From: Fremontodendron californicum
Taxonomy: Eukaryota > Streptophyta > Magnoliopsida > Malvales > Malvaceae
Reading direction: 5' to 3'
Length of the DNA stretch: 64,000 bases
Assembly: GCA_030761205.1 (NCBI GenBank)
Contig: JAULJL010000002.1
Location: 21,245,010 to 21,309,009, forward strand
This document shows positions 43,690 through 57,302 of this stretch, piece by piece (positions within the stretch are counted from its first letter, which is position 1; each line of letters starts with the position of its first letter). The position numbers and the translations under genes were made by a program. A model generated the notes under the pieces. The model was not told the origin of the DNA and made no database searches. It worked only from the letters and a program-made list of their open reading frames with translations.

Positions 43690-44480
43690 GAGCCTGAAAG
43701 TTTTAAGAATAGTGCCCGAAGGTCTTAAAAACTGGTGCCCGAAGGTCCTTAAAATGGTGCCCGAAGGTCTTTAAAATGGTGCCTGGAGGTCTTAAAAATT
43801 GGTGCCTGAAGGTCATAAAAATTGGTGCCCGGAGGTCTTTAAAATGGTGCCCGAAGGTCTTTAAAATGGTGCCCGAAGGTCTTTGAAATGGGTGCCCGAA
43901 GGTCTTAAAAATTGGTGCTCGGAGGTCTTTAAAATGGTAACCGGAGGTCTTTAAAATGGTGCCCAGAGGTCTTTAAAATGGTGCCCGGAGGTCTTTAAAA
44001 TGGTTCCCGGAGGTCTTACCCATGATGAAAAATTATGCCCGAAGGTCTTAATAATGATGCCCGGAGGTTTTACCCGTGATTTGAAAAATTATGCCCGGAG
44101 GTCTTAAAAATGTGCCCGTAGGTCTTACCAGTGATTTGAAAAATTATGCCTGGAGGTCTTAAAAATGGTGCCCGTAGGCCTTACCCGTGATTTGAAAAAT
44201 TATGCCCGAAGGTCTTAAAAATGGTGAGGTCTTAAAAATGGTGCCCGTAGGCCTTACCCGTGATTTGAAAAAAAAATTATGCCCGGAGGTCTTAAAAATG
44301 GTGCCCAGAGGTCTTAAAAATGGTGCCCGTAGGCCTTACCCGTGATTTGAAAAATTATGCCCTGAGGTCTTAAGAATGGTGCCCGGAGGTCTTAAAAATG
44401 GTGCCCGTAGGCCTTACCCGTGATTTTAAAAAAAATTATGCACGGAGGTCTTAAGAATGGTGCTCGTAGGCCTTAAAAAT
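43690..44480 (-). repeat. GACCTCCGGGCAC tandem array, expanded
   Basis: More than 20 short copies (roughly 25-45 bp) of the unit seen on the plus strand as GGTGCCCGAAGGTCTTAAAA. Part of the array (from about 44030) follows the long composite unit found at 18630-19180, with GGCCTTACCCGTGATTTG. A roughly 62-bp sequence (AAATTGAAGATTTGTCC...AAAAAGAAAAATTG) is tandemly duplicated just outside it at about 43500-43690. Confidence 0.9.
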
Positions 44481-44499
44481 GGTCTTTGAAGAATTGTTG

Positions 44500-47375
44500 A
44501 AAATTAACCTAAAGATTTTGAGAATATGCGAATGCTTTTTGATGCAGATGCAGATGTTGAATAAGATACAAATGACTTAGACTGGTGCAAATGTCTTTGA
44601 TGCAAATGTAAATAACTTAGATTGATGCAAATGCTTCTTGATGTAGATTCAAATAACTTAGATTGATGCAAATTTTCTTGATGCAGATGCCCTTACTAAT
44701 TGTGTTCATGTAAATGGTTTATGATTATCACACAATAATGAAAATGCAATGATTCTAGAAATTATGCAATTGCTTGAGATGACGCAAATGCGAATTCCAT
44801 GAAGAATGTAAATGTAAAGGTAAAATGTAGATGCTTATGGAATAATGCCAATGCAAATACCCATGAATGATGCAAATGCTTGCCGACACTGTGCAGATGC
44901 AAAAGCTCAATAAAGAGATGAGTGCTCATGAGTGATGCAAATGCCCCCCGTTGTTTTTCTAGACTTTGGCTTAGCCTTTCAAATTCATTTTTCCTCTTCA
45001 AATCAGAGTATATCTTCAATTCATTTTGGCTATTCTCTTTGCCCCAACAGTTTCCAAACTTCATCAACAGAGATCTGAACTAGGTTCTATTTCTTCTTCT
45101 CATATCTGAAAGTCAGGACCTATTCTGGCAGTTCTATACCTTTGAGTTAGAAAAATCCTTGTCTCATGTCAACATCAAAATGGGTATTTCAAAAAAATAT
45201 ATCTTTATTTGTTTTCTCATTTGAAAACTTCTGAACAAAAAATATTAACCCCACAATGCATGATGTACAAATCTTTTGAAGACTGATGATCATTGTTAGA
45301 AATTTCTCTAAGTGTCAATCTGGGTTTTTTAACTGGGATTGGCAAGGCTTGGTATAACAAGATTCTGTCTTTTCCAGGAAAACTTTCATGACAAAAATGT
45401 ATATCCCTTCTAGGCTCACAAATGGAATAGGTTTTATAAATCATGAATTCATTGAGAACCAAACAAATTCAACATTCTTTTAGTTTCCATATCAAGGCAT
45501 TTTGACAAGCGTCAAGATTGGCCGGGATGTTTAAACCGGAAAGTTTAATCTTGGAGAAAAAAAAAATTCAATTTTTTTTTTGAAGACAATCCTCCGAATG
45601 AGAGCTATCAATTTGAGAGGTTCAGGCATTCCTAGATGTTCCTCGGTGACCACTTTTTAAGAAGATCTTTTCTTTTGTGATATCGGCACTATCATCGATG
45701 GCATCGAAAATTCCCATTCTACTCTAGACCGCGCGTTTTTGGATTTTCGCCCTAGAGTCCCTTTTCTCTCCAATTTTCTTTTTTTCATTGTTTTACCATG
45801 CACTTGGGAATTCTAAATTCTTCCTTAGTGAAATGAGAATTTGATGAGATGGGATAAAATCTTAGGAAAACCCTTCAAATTAAATATTCATGCTTGATCA
45901 AAATGGACTTTTAAAGCATGTAATGTAGGCCATGGCTCAAGGTTCAGAAAGAAAGGATAAATAGGCCCAAAATATGTGTTTGAAGGTAATCAGATCAAGG
46001 ATCCTTTCTTTGAGGAGGATTCTCTTTGAAGCATTTGTCTCTTCTTGGACATTTATTTCCTTTTGACTTTGCTCTTTTTCTTCCTTGCTTTTGGCTTTCA
46101 ATTTGCCATGTCTTACACACATTTTTTTTTCTTTCATTTTGCCCCCTTCTTTTTCAATGGAGTGAGCCCGTCTTTATTCGGGTCTCTATTTGCTTTGCAT
46201 CTGTCTTTAAGCTAGGACTCATTTCTCAATGATCTTTAAAAATATCTTTCCTTGCATTTGCCCCCTAGTGTAGAGGGTGATCCTTGATCAGGGTTCAAAG
46301 AAGAAAGAATTCTTTTGGCTCAAAAGGGGTGACTATGGATAATTTCTTTTTTATGCGAAAGGGATATGAAAGATGGCCATTTCTCATGTCAAGCACAAAT
46401 ATTCATATTGAAAAGCAATACCGAGGGGAAATAGATATTCATAATTTCATTTTGCACTTTGGAATCATCCGAATTCCCATATGCATGATATCACAAAAAA
46501 AATTCTTCTCTTTTTTCCATCGCATGCCCCAATGATTCATGCGTTAGCCCATCCTTCTTCACCATGTATCCATCATTTCAACATATGATGCCCCAATTTG
46601 ATTAACCATAAGAATTTGTATCAACGAAGAACATAGCAAGTCTAGGTCTATTTTGAAAAGGCTGAGTTTCCAATCTGAGTTCTTTGAAGAGACAAGGAAA
46701 ATATGACCCAAAAATGGGTTTTCTCTGGGATAAGGGATAATCTAGTTTAATCATTGTGCCCTAGGGTGTTAATCATGTAGTGATGTTTGGGTAATTGAAG
46801 TTTTATGGTCATTAGAAAAGGTCATGAATGGTTTTAGCACAATCTTGACACATATCAAATTATAAAAATCTAGATTCTTGAAAGAATGTCTCATTTGTTT
46901 GAATTTCAAGGAATTCAAAAAATTTCAACAAATTCATTCCTTTGTTCATAGCCTAGACTAGGATTTACGTCTTTGCTTATTCTGTGATGACAATGGTTTT
47001 ATGAAGTCAAATCATTCATATTCCTTGAAGCATTAGGTCTTTCAAGTGTTCTTGGTTTAAGAGATTTAGGCTTAGGAAAACCTAAAGAGAGAGAGGGAGG
47101 GTGTTGGGTCATTTCTAACAATGATCAACAATATTCTCGAGACTGTCCATTATTAAAAATTCATTAATGCTTGTTTTTGCAAATTCAAATTATTGTTAAA
47201 ACACAACAAACACAAAGCATTTAAAATTCAAAATTCATTTAATTCATATGAATGTTGACATGAGACAAGTGTTTTCATCATAAGATCTGAAACTACATGC
47301 ATCAAAATGCTCCTATTGACATCCTTCAAAGGTAGTAATTCTCCTCCTAAAACCCTGAAAGAAACTGATTTAGGG
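44500..47375 (-). other. Non-coding 3' region of reverse element
   Basis: Reversed counterpart of 14399-17215 and 18410-18620. It contains the GCATTTGCATC-type stretch (44510-44950) but lacks the 180-bp array of the other two elements. No gene recognised; short frames are not shared between copies. Confidence 0.75.
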
Positions 47376-48754
47376 CTAAGTGGCCTTCCATTGTTTGATA
47401 AGCTCCTGTGTCAAAATACCATGACGGATAAGACTTTCAATCCTTTCCTTCAGTTGTCTGCATTTTTCAGTTGAATGCCCAACTACCCTTAGGTGATAAT
47501 CACACTTGCTGTCAGGGTCATAACTCCTCGCTGATGGATTCGGAGCTATTTTCAAAGGTACCGGGGTAAGGTACTGATTCTTTATTAGTAATGACAGTAG
47601 GTCAGGGATGGGGATTGGAATTTTTTCTTGATTTTCCCGCGGTCGTTTTCTAGAAGTAGGCCTTGTTGCAAGGGCTGGTATAGGATAAAGGCTCGGAGAT
47701 ACCTCAGTAGGGTAACATGATTGGTATGAGGGAAATTGGGAATATGGGACGAAATCTCCTATAGTTTGGACATCTTCCTCTTTCTTTCTAGGTGCCTTAT
47801 TTCTCTCGGCATTGGATGTTCCTTATCTTTCAAGTTTCCCATTCTTGATAGCATTCTCAATCATCTCCCCTGAGATTACTATATCCACAAAATTCTTCGA
47901 GGCATTGCCGAGGAGTCTATCATAGTACGAAGCCTGCAGTGTATTCACAAAAAGGATAGTGATTTCCTTTTGTGTTAAAGGCGGTTGTAGTTGAGCGGCC
48001 AGGCTCATCCACCCTTGTGCATATTCTTTGAAGCTCTTAGTAGCTCTTTTCTCCATATTTTGCAAAGTGAGACAATCAGGTGTCCTGTTGGTCATATGCT
48101 TGTACTGGTTTAGAAAAGCCCTAGCCAAATCATTCCAAGAGCGAATCTGATCCTTGCTCAACTGACTATACCACCTAATTGTGGACCCGTTGAGGCTATC
48201 CTGAAAGTAGTGAATCAAAAGCTTATATTATCTATATGACTTGTCATCTTCCGGCAGAACATAGTAATGTGGGCTGACGGATCGATCGTCCCGTCATATT
48301 TTACAAAGTCAGGGATCTTGAACTTAGGAAGAATGACTAAATCGAGGACCAAGCATCGTTCTTTCGCCTCCACACTCCCGAATTCGTCTGTATTTTCTAC
48401 TACTTGGAGCCTTTTATCTAGCAACTGATATTTCCCTTGGGAATCTGCCAACTCAACCTCATTTACTGCAACCATTTTCAACTTTGCCTGTTCAACTAGA
48501 TCATCTGAGTTTAGGACATTGACTGTGTTCTGGGCATCAATCATTACGACCTCATTCTGACCTTTTTCTGCCTCTAACCCTTTCCTGGCGACAAAGTTTT
48601 CAGTGTATCCTTTTCCCTTGAGTACGACGGACATCAGCTCCATCAATTTAGTCATCTGATCCTTAGATTCTGCTTGAGACTTTGCTAGCTGTTCTCGTAA
48701 TTCTTTCTGTTCCTTTTCCATTCTTTCCATTCGAGCAACTTGTTCATCCTCCAT
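47376..48754 (-). pseudogene. gag: Gag, Ty3/gypsy, broken copy
   Basis: A minus-strand homologue of the intact gag at 12941-14398. It starts at the same MEDEQVARMER motif (48754), with the coiled-coil start and the capsid core (LPKFKIPDF, WYSQLSKDQIRSWNDLARAF). A one-base deletion near 48217 (AATGATAAG became AATATAAG) shifts the frame inside the core. A TAA near 47823 ends the second segment; after it the same frame stays open to TAG at 47376. That tail includes a zinc-knuckle-like CDYH-x5-H-x4-C (around 47450-47500). The tail diverges strongly from the intact copy, more than the core does. No pol follows. Confidence 0.9.
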
Positions 48755-49330
48755 AGCACTAGCCTGTATTAAAACGGTACTCAGTACTTCTTATACCTCT
48801 GATTTGAAATGGAAATTCTTTCAAAAACTCTTAAAGCCAAGCCAAATTCTGTTTTATTTTCCCCAAAATGTATGTCATGATGAATGAGCCATGATTTTCA
48901 TTTGATGCATGTGAAGCCTAAACAATATGATGTATGGACATGTACAATGGAAACATACTGACCATATATGTAATAAATGCAATCACGATGCCAACATGTT
49001 GCAAGAAAAGAAAAACAAATCAACGCATGGATATATGCAATGAATAATCATGTACATTTTAGCGTATGATCATATACACTATGAATGCAACACGACATCA
49101 ATTATGATACATGCAAACAATGAATGATTGATACAGAGTATATACAAAGAAAATCATGCTAACCATGTGTGTCATGAATGCGACCTAATGCTAACATGAT
49201 TTATGTAATAAGCAAATTGATGCATGGATATATACAGAAAAATCATGTTGATTATGAACGCATAAATGCAACCTGATACTAACATGATACATGTATGAAT
49301 GTATGGTATGACCAATAATTGATCGGATGC
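48755..49330 (-). repeat. Leader repeats between the two gag-like ORFs
   Basis: Diverged units with CATGCATCA and GTATATACTC, as at 11980-12840. On the minus strand ATACAG ends at 48764 just before the gag ATG, the same acceptor-like site as in the B-type element. Confidence 0.7.
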
Positions 49331-49612
49331 AAAATGCAAAAGGGGAAGATATCACGGAGGAAATAAGAATCGGAGGAACTTAATCATCAACATCTCATAA
49401 ATTTGAAGCATAGTCAATTCATTCCCATATCAACGTTCACAATGGTATAAAACATGTTTACAAAATCTGAGCAATAGTTAAAACTGTCTTTACAAGCACT
49501 TTATTCTTCCTAACATCCTAAGGCTATAAGAGCCGGCTACTGAATAAGTGAAATCCTATTACATCATATAAGACCGAAGTCTTTCCACCTCAATGCTGTA
49601 AATCTCCCAATC
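49331..49612 (-). other. Unmatched sequence after the extra ORF
   Basis: About 280 bases with no counterpart in the B-type leader, part of the same extra segment (about 49330-50600). No gene seen. Confidence 0.55.
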
Positions 49613-50562
49613 CTAATGACGCTTTCCCAGTCCTCTATCAATCAGTGTCGTTGGATCCAACCACTTGGCATCTATAAGAGTTTGTACTTTCTTTTTGAAT
49701 GCTATACAGTCTTCAATGTTATGACCAACAATTCCACAGTGATAATCACATCTTGCATTTGGATTATACCACCTTGGATATGGTGGTAACAGGGGTTTCA
49801 ATGGGACGCATGCAACCATGTGATTTTGGATCAGTATAGGGAGAAGCTCTCGGTAACTGGTTGGAAGGGATCAAAAGGCATTTGGGTCTTATCCTGAGAT
49901 CGTTTCTTAGTCACACATGGCCTAGGAGTTGGGGCACTTGGTGGTGGCACTAAGGTACGAACCGGAGTGTTTACATGGAGATGTGGCGGAATAGCATGGT
50001 AAGGATATGGATTTGGACACGGGGCCTTTGGAGGTTGTACATAGCTCGAGGTTCCTATCCCAGATACTGGATAAGGTGATTGATGAGGAAAATAGTATGA
50101 ATTGGCAGTTGGTGGTGATGGAGTGGGATTTAGGAATCTCGTAGTGGTCATCCCAATGGACGATTGGACCATAGTAGGGTGGGGATACTGGTTTGGACCT
50201 AGAACAGTTTGCAGGTATGGTATAGGATCCGAGGTTTCTATCTTTGGTATCAGGCTCTCAGGTTTAATCATTTTCACGATTTTGTCCACAATTTCATTAG
50301 GATTGCAACCTTTGTGACATTGACAAGTGCAGGATCCAGCAAGGATTGTATGTTCTGGACCTAATGGTTTTGGTTGATCCGAAGGCGATGCAGAGCCCTG
50401 AGAAAGTTCCTCTTTACTTTTACCCATATCCTCAACCATTTTCAGCAATTTGGCCAGCTGTTCCTTCACCTCTCGGATTTCATGTCCACATTCCTCTTGA
50501 TTGCGTTCCAAAGCACCCAATCGTTCCTCCAATTCATTCCTCATATCTCGAACCCCTTTCAT
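49613..50562 (-). pseudogene. Second gag-like ORF lacking the capsid core
   Basis: This ORF lies between the leader and gag, and the B-type element has no counterpart. It starts with a heptad-like stretch (MRNELEERLGALERNQEECG; REVKEQLAKLLKMVEDMG). A Cys cluster (CTCQCHKGC) follows, then about 120 residues rich in Pro, Tyr, Ser and Thr. Its C-terminus (ELLPILIQNHMV, PPYPRWYNPNARCDYH) ends in a CDYH-x5-H-x4-C knuckle near 49740 and LIDAKWLDPTTL. One frameshift near 49855 separates the 243-codon first part from the 68-codon second part. The usual core (WYSQL, SWNDL) is missing. It resembles the two ends of a Gag joined after an internal loss. It could be a remnant of the extra ORF1 reported upstream of gag in Ogre elements; that is unproven. 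Confidence 0.65.
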
Positions 50563-50599
50563 GCAAATGAAAGTGTCATGAGATTAAGAATACAATTAT

Positions 50600-52132
50600 G
50601 AATGTACCTACTCTATTCCTATGTGCATGAATATACTGATGATTAATGCATGAACATATACAGAGAAATTATGGTGACTATGTATGCTATGGATGCAATC
50701 TAATGCCAACATGATGGATTTAAAAAATGAATAAATTGATGCACAGGTATATACAAATAATGACTATGCATGTCATAAACGTATTCTACAATGAATGACC
50801 ATACATGCTATGATGTCAAAATGATATATGCGAAAAATTAATGAATTAATACAAAGGTAGATACAAAGAATGACCATGTATATCACAAATGTATTCTACA
50901 ATGAATAATCATGCATGTTAGGACTATGACATGATGTCAAAATGATACAAATTATTTCACCAATGATTACACGAAATTGGTGGGACCTAAATCTTGATTA
51001 CTCAAAAATCTCATTATGCAAGATTTGCCTCCAAATTTATGATTTTTTTTTAAATATGTTTTTTTTTATGAAAAACCAATCATATTATTTTCAAAAGAAT
51101 TTCGGGGCAGTGGATCCTACTATGGTACAATATGCAAATGTTCATGTAACACTACCGGTTTATAGAAACCATCAAATAAAATTATTACCACCCATTTATT
51201 GCAAAAACGAGATCAATAATACAACCAAAATGTACATGCTCTATTCACACATACATGAAATGTGCAAAATGCAAAAATGCTTGAAAAATGATTTTTATTA
51301 TTTTATTTCAAACAGTTAATGAATATTTTCCCCGACAAATATCTACTTATATAGGTATCACAGTGCCTTTGGGACGGATTAACACATTTATTACGGGCGA
51401 TGTACGTACATCGTTGCCCGATCTACAAAACTTATTCAAAGTGTAAAATAGGTAACAAAAGGTTTAGAAATGTCCCTCCATGTGTTCCTATCTTCGGTAT
51501 ATCTTAATGAAAATCCGGCATGGCTTCGCCTAGGTTCACTATATGAAGGTCAATCGGTTCTAAGGTCCCGAATTGTTCCTCACTGTCGCCGGTGAAGGCT
51601 AGTAGGCACCCCGATAAAAGCGGGTTCAATTCGTTAGAGTATATTTTCCTATGCCCGTATGGAGGATTATCACGAAGGCATTAGGTACTTTATACTCCGA
51701 AAGTGTTTCACTAGCCCATACGGAGGATCAATCACGAAGGCGTAGTTACTTTACTTCCACTAAAAAGGACGGAACCCGGGTACAGGATTCATGTTATGCA
51801 AATGCAAATACAATGTGTGCGGAGGAACAAAACAAACCTGTCACCACCTATTCTACACCCCTTAATTCTAAATGCCCTAGCAATTAAAAAAACATTCAAG
51901 AATAGTGTAACACATTAACCGACAAGCAATTATAATATACAACCTTAAATAACTAGAGAACAATAATAAAATGCAAGCACATGAGTATGAACATATTAAA
52001 ACATTTTTTTATTTTCAAAATTCTCTTTTATTTTAAAAATATGGGAATTAAAATTAAATACTAATTAAACCAACAAAATCGAGACTTTGATAACACACGA
52101 CTAATTCTAGGCCTGACTCTCTAAAAAAAAAG
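50600..52132 (-). other. Leader of reverse element, 5' part
   Basis: Matches 10814-12000 of the B-type leader, including the ACGATGTACGTACATCG inverted motif (about 51397-51413). Repeats of the GACATACATGG type lie at 50600-50950. No gene. Confidence 0.75.
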
Positions 52133-52150
52133 TCCCCAGCGGAGTCGCCA
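52133..52150 (-). promoter_or_regulatory. Primer-binding site of reverse element
   Basis: The minus strand reads TGGCGACTCCGCTGGGGA, three bases inside the 5' LTR. It differs by one base from 10796-10813. Confidence 0.75.
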
Positions 52151-52153
52151 AGC

Positions 52154-55100
52154 TGTCGCAACCTAAAAAATAACGACTCTCATCGCAAGACTTTATTATT
52201 CGTTAAGCGTGACACTTAAAAAAACCGAGAAAAAGTCAACTTAATTCCTCTAGAAAAATGAAGGTTTTGAAAATGACCTTAAAAAAAGACATGGAGTCAC
52301 CACCAATCTTTTTTAGCTAGGTGTGATCGGCCACCTATTGAAACCGGTTTTATAAAATATTTTAAAAATTAATTAAAACATTTTTAAAACCAATTTCAAG
52401 TCTGCGTTTAAACCAAAGAAATCAAAGAAACGGGTTCGGGACTCGGTTACGTGCGGGGAAGGATTAGCACCCCCACAACGCCCGTATAAAACGGTACCTT
52501 ATTAATCGTGTGTTATCTCAAGTCTCGGTAAAAAAAATCGGTTTTAAATTTAGTATTCAAGTTAATTCCCAATTTAAAGAAAAATAATTCAATTTTTAAT
52601 TGAAATGATTCAGATTTTATAAATTCAAAATTTTTCTATATTCCCCAACAAACGTGGCAAAATATAGAAATTTTTATTAGTTTTGAAAAACTTTCCGAAT
52701 CATTCTCCTTTTTTTTGAAAGAAAGATATTCCTTTATTAATGATAATTGACGATATTCCCTCCAGCAAACCCGATAGAGAACTCATGAATTATTTTAACT
52801 CGGGAATATCTTTATTTTTTATTGAAAAATCATTATCCTTTTGAAAACATTTTAAAAGATATGAATATGTATATGCATGACATAAATAAAATGACATAGC
52901 AAAATCTAAATAATATGATGCTTCCTAAATGATATGATATAATTTAAATGCCTTAGCATATTCTAAATGAAATGAAATAAATGCCTTAGCATATTCTAAA
53001 TGAAATGAAATATCCTAAGTTATATGACACATTATAAATAAAATGAAATGACCTAGGTAACATAATATATTCTATATGAGATGCAATATCCTAAGTCATA
53101 TGATATATTCTAAATGAAATAAAATAACCTAAGTAACATAACATATTCTATATGAAATTAAATAATTTAAATGACATGGCAAACATGAATGATATGGCAT
53201 ATAAATTAAATGAGATGGAATATGAAATAATGCTATCATATAATATGCATGAAAATAAAAATGAAAATAATAATGCATGAACATAGTATATGTTAAATAA
53301 TATGACAAAAAAATAACTAAATAAAAAGCATAGGATATCATGAAATATTCCAAATCATATAATAAACAATATAACATAACTCAAAATCATAACAATATCA
53401 TAGAAATTATCATAGCAAGAATCACATATTATATAAAATGCATGAATATGGAAAATGCAATGCATGAAATGTATTTTTTCCTTTAATTAAGGAAATCCGT
53501 ATATCTAAAAAGATATTCGGCTACCTTAGGAAAATATGTCAAATTAAATATTCTAAAACCAAAATACTTTGTTATTGTTTGAAAATAATTTTGAAAAGCT
53601 TGAATTAAAAATAAAAACTGGGCTATTTTTTTTAAATGGCTCTAATTTCCTAAGTTTTAAAATCCGGACTTGACTACCCTTAACCTGAGACTTCAAAAAC
53701 CATTTTTAGAGTTTAAAAAGGCTTAGAAACTACCCTAAGTCAGTAGCTAACCTCCTAATCAGCCCACTCTAAGTAACTTAACCAAAACAGAAAAATGATT
53801 TTTCTTTAAATTCAATTCTGACTACATTGTCCAGTTTTAAGCCACGATTTTTTACCCTATTTTTCAAAATTCAAAAAATTCTGAAAAAAGTATTGGAGAC
53901 TCAGGACATGTAAAAATACACGCAAAAAATCGGCTTAATTTTATGATTAAAGATGAATTCCCAAAAAAATCGGAAATGTTTGAGTACTGGGTGAAAAAAC
54001 TGTTTTGCCAAAATACATTTTTTGCTTTTGATAAAATCTTTTAAAAATCAAAGTAAAAATATTTAAGACTCATAAAATGACTCACAAATAGTAGCTAGGA
54101 CTTTTTGAAAGTTAGATAAAAATGGGCTAAGTAAAAAAAATCACAAAGGTAGAATAATCAATTTGACAAACTTTAATTTTCCACAAGTGTGCTCAAGAGA
54201 GCATGACTTTGAACCATTAATTGGCCTAAGTCATTATTCAAGTGGCATGAACATGAAATGCATGAAAAAATACAGCAAACATAGTGCATGAAATGCATGA
54301 GTTTAAACCTAAATGTCATGAAAAAATGCATGGCATTCATATAGTGACCTAGACCTAAATGAACTTGCATGGCATTTAATGCAACCTAGACCTAAAATGC
54401 ATGAACATGCATGGCAAATAAACCTAACTTAATAACTAAAATATGCATGGCATTTTCACAAACACAAAGCATGCTTAAACCAAAAACTCAAACAAATATC
54501 ATGCAAATGCTAACCTATCAATTAACATGGCAAGAATGCACATAAAATGCAAAAATTCCAAGAGTTGCCGAATGGAATAATATAACTAGAAAACATGGCA
54601 TTTTCACAAACACTTGGTATACTAGCATGTAAAACTAAATCAAATGTCATGCAAATGCAAAAACCTACCAAATAACATGACAAGAATGCAACACACAATG
54701 CAAAACACATGGAGTAGCCAAATGGCCTCAAGCTCCAACAAGCATGGCATTTTCACAAACACTTGGTATACTAACATGCTCAACTAAAATATAAAACTCG
54801 AATCATGTAAAAACCTCACAAGCATTTTCACAAACACTTAATATACTAAATCTAAAACATGCTCAACTAAGATATAAAACTCAAATCATGCAAAAACCAC
54901 ACAAGCATTTTCACAAACACTTGATATACTAAATCTAAAACATGCTCAAACTTAAACATCATGAAAACAGAAAATTAAAAATACAAGAACATGATACTTA
55001 AATCATAAATGACAACAAACAAAGCAACCAAATTAAAATATAACTCAAGTATATGAAGTAACATAATATTTAAAACATCAAGATCAAAGAAAATAGCATC

Positions 55101-57302
55101 AATAACATGATAAAATAAACCAAAACAGCAACTTAAACAAAAAATGTAGGCCATTCGGCCATGGTGAGTATATTGTAAAAAAAATTGTAAAAAATATATT
55201 TAAGAAAGAGATGAAGGAAGAACTTAAGAATAAAAATAAAAAAAAACATTTATTTAAAATGGAAACTCACCAAATAGTAATCAAAATAGCAAAAACAAGA
55301 ATGGAAAATCAAGAAAGTGCAAGAGTTGGGGCTCAAGAGCAACCTCAAGAAGCTAATATTTCAAGCTTTATCTATTCAAACTTTCCTTTCTTTTCTAAAC
55401 TTTTCTTTTTTACTTTCAACCAAGGAGAGAAAAACCAAGTAAAAACCAAGAGAACTCAGCAAAATAAAGTGTAAAAATGAAAAATCTGAACACCCCAATA
55501 GAGCTGGCCGAAACCCTCTTTAAACATGCAAGGATGTTGTCATTTTTTTTAACCAATTTTCCATCAAATGGCTAATAATTCAAGGTGAAAAAATCATGAA
55601 ATTACCACCTTTAGATTAGTATATCAGCTGTCCCCAATTATAGTTGTTCAAGAATAATGTTGACATCTCTCTTGGCCTATGTGGCTTAATCACCATGGCT
55701 TGATCAAAGAGAATCTCTAACTAACTCTTAATTTTTAGCCATTTGATTGAAAAATCAAAAGCTTCCTCCTTCCTTTGGGCCTGGGCAGGCCAGCACTTCT
55801 CTTTTCTAGCCCAAGTCTGATTTTTTGAAAGGCCCAAAGAAGCCCTTTTCGGTTGCATGGGTGAAATAACCGTTTTGCCCCTCGGATGCAAATAAATATC
55901 AAACGGACTCCAAATTCAATTTTTCTTTTTTTTAATACTTCCAAAATAATAAAACATTGTGTTCTGGAAATTTTCAAAATTATCCGAGTCCATTTTCTAT
56001 TTATTTGCATTTTTTCTTCCAAAAATGCCCTTTTATGCCCCCACATTTTACCATTTTTTAAACGAGCTCCAAATCAAAAAATTTCTTCACCCATCTCTTT
56101 CAAATAATTTAAAAGTTTGATCTGGAAGTTTTCATAATTTTTGGAGCTCATGTAGTATTTTTTCGGGATTTATCGGCTTGAATTACTACATAGGAACTCG
56201 GGATTTGGCCATTTTGCAAACGAACTCCGAATCAAGATTTTCTTTTGCCAATCTCTTCCAAATAATTTAAAATTGAGATTTTCAAAATTTCAGAATTTTT
56301 GGAATCCATTTGATTTTTTTTCAGGATTTATCTTCTTTAATTATTGCATAGGAGACCCGGGATTTGGCCATTTTTCAAACGAACTCCGAAACAAGATTTT
56401 ATTTCGCCAATATCTTTAAAATAATTTTAAAATGAGATTTTCAAAATTTCAGAAGATTTGGAGTCCATTTGCTATTTTTTTGGGATTTATCTTCTTGAAT
56501 TATTGCATAGGAGGCCCGGGATTTGGCCATTTTGCAAACGAACTCCGAATCAAGATTTTCTTTTGTCAATCTCTTTCAAATAATTTAAAAATGAGATTTA
56601 CAAAATTTCAGAAGATTTGGAGTTCATTTGCTATTTTTTCGGGATTTTCCTTTTTGAATTACTACATAAGAAGCCCGGGATTTGGCCATTTTGCGAACGA
56701 ACTCCGAATCAAGATTTTATTTTTACAATCTCTTTCAAATGATTTAAGAATGATATTTACAAATTTTCAGAATTTTCGGAGTCCATTTCACCGATTTCAC
56801 CGAAATCCACTAAAAACCCTACTTCTCGATTTTCCCTCGGATTGACTTTTCTTTCGGTTTTTCTTGCAAGTGACTTCTCCATTACCCGTAGTCAGTGTTT
56901 ATCTTTCATTTGGAACCTTCAATTTTGACCAATTTGATCGTTTAAGCACTTTTCCCCAAATTTCTCGGATTAGGGTTTCCTTTTTACTGAATCTCCAAAT
57001 CCCATCTTCCGAACTCCATATCTTTCAATGTAGACCTCGGATTATCAAAATTCTTTCGCCATTTTTCAATTGAACTTAAAATCTTGATTTTGAAAGTGGG
57101 TTGACTTTTTCAGTAGTTGACTTTTTGGGGTTGACTTTTTCGGGGTTCACTTTTTTTAAGTTTAACTTTTTATGCCCGCCCTCTTAAACTAAGTCTCGGA
57201 GTACCACCTGCAAGATGAAAAAAGTCTTTTTACACTCGGAAACATCAATTTAGGAAGAAAACATACCTGTTTTAGTGGTCCGGACAAAATTAGGTGTCTA
57301 CA
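52154..57302 (-). repeat. 5' LTR of reverse A-type element
   Basis: 5149 bp, colinear with 38054-43350. It lacks about 150 bp near 56787 (the end of the sixth 160-bp unit runs straight into TTTCACCGATTTCACCG). The GTGAGT donor-like site is the reverse complement of 55265-55270. An antisense open frame (55211-55474) overlaps it. Confidence 0.95.

Larger units (their letters stand above)
38054..57302 (-). mobile_element. Complete A-type gag-only Ty3/gypsy element, reverse
   Basis: A 19,249-bp element on the minus strand: 5' LTR 57302-52154, primer-binding site 52150-52133, leader, an extra gag-like ORF (50562-49613), broken gag (48754-47376), a 3' region without pol, polypurine tract (43366-43351) and 3' LTR (43350-38054). 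A perfect 5-bp duplication flanks it. The internal part is 8.8 kb, against 8.7 kb in the B-type element. Its two LTRs differ at about 3 percent in the first 155 bases compared, and one has a 150-bp deletion, so it looks older than the B-type insertion. Confidence 0.93.

Noticed and set aside
43690..44480. CRISPR-like look of a short repeat with spacers
   Set aside because: The intervening sequence is itself repeated, units vary in length, and the context is a plant retrotransposon 3' region. It is a minisatellite.
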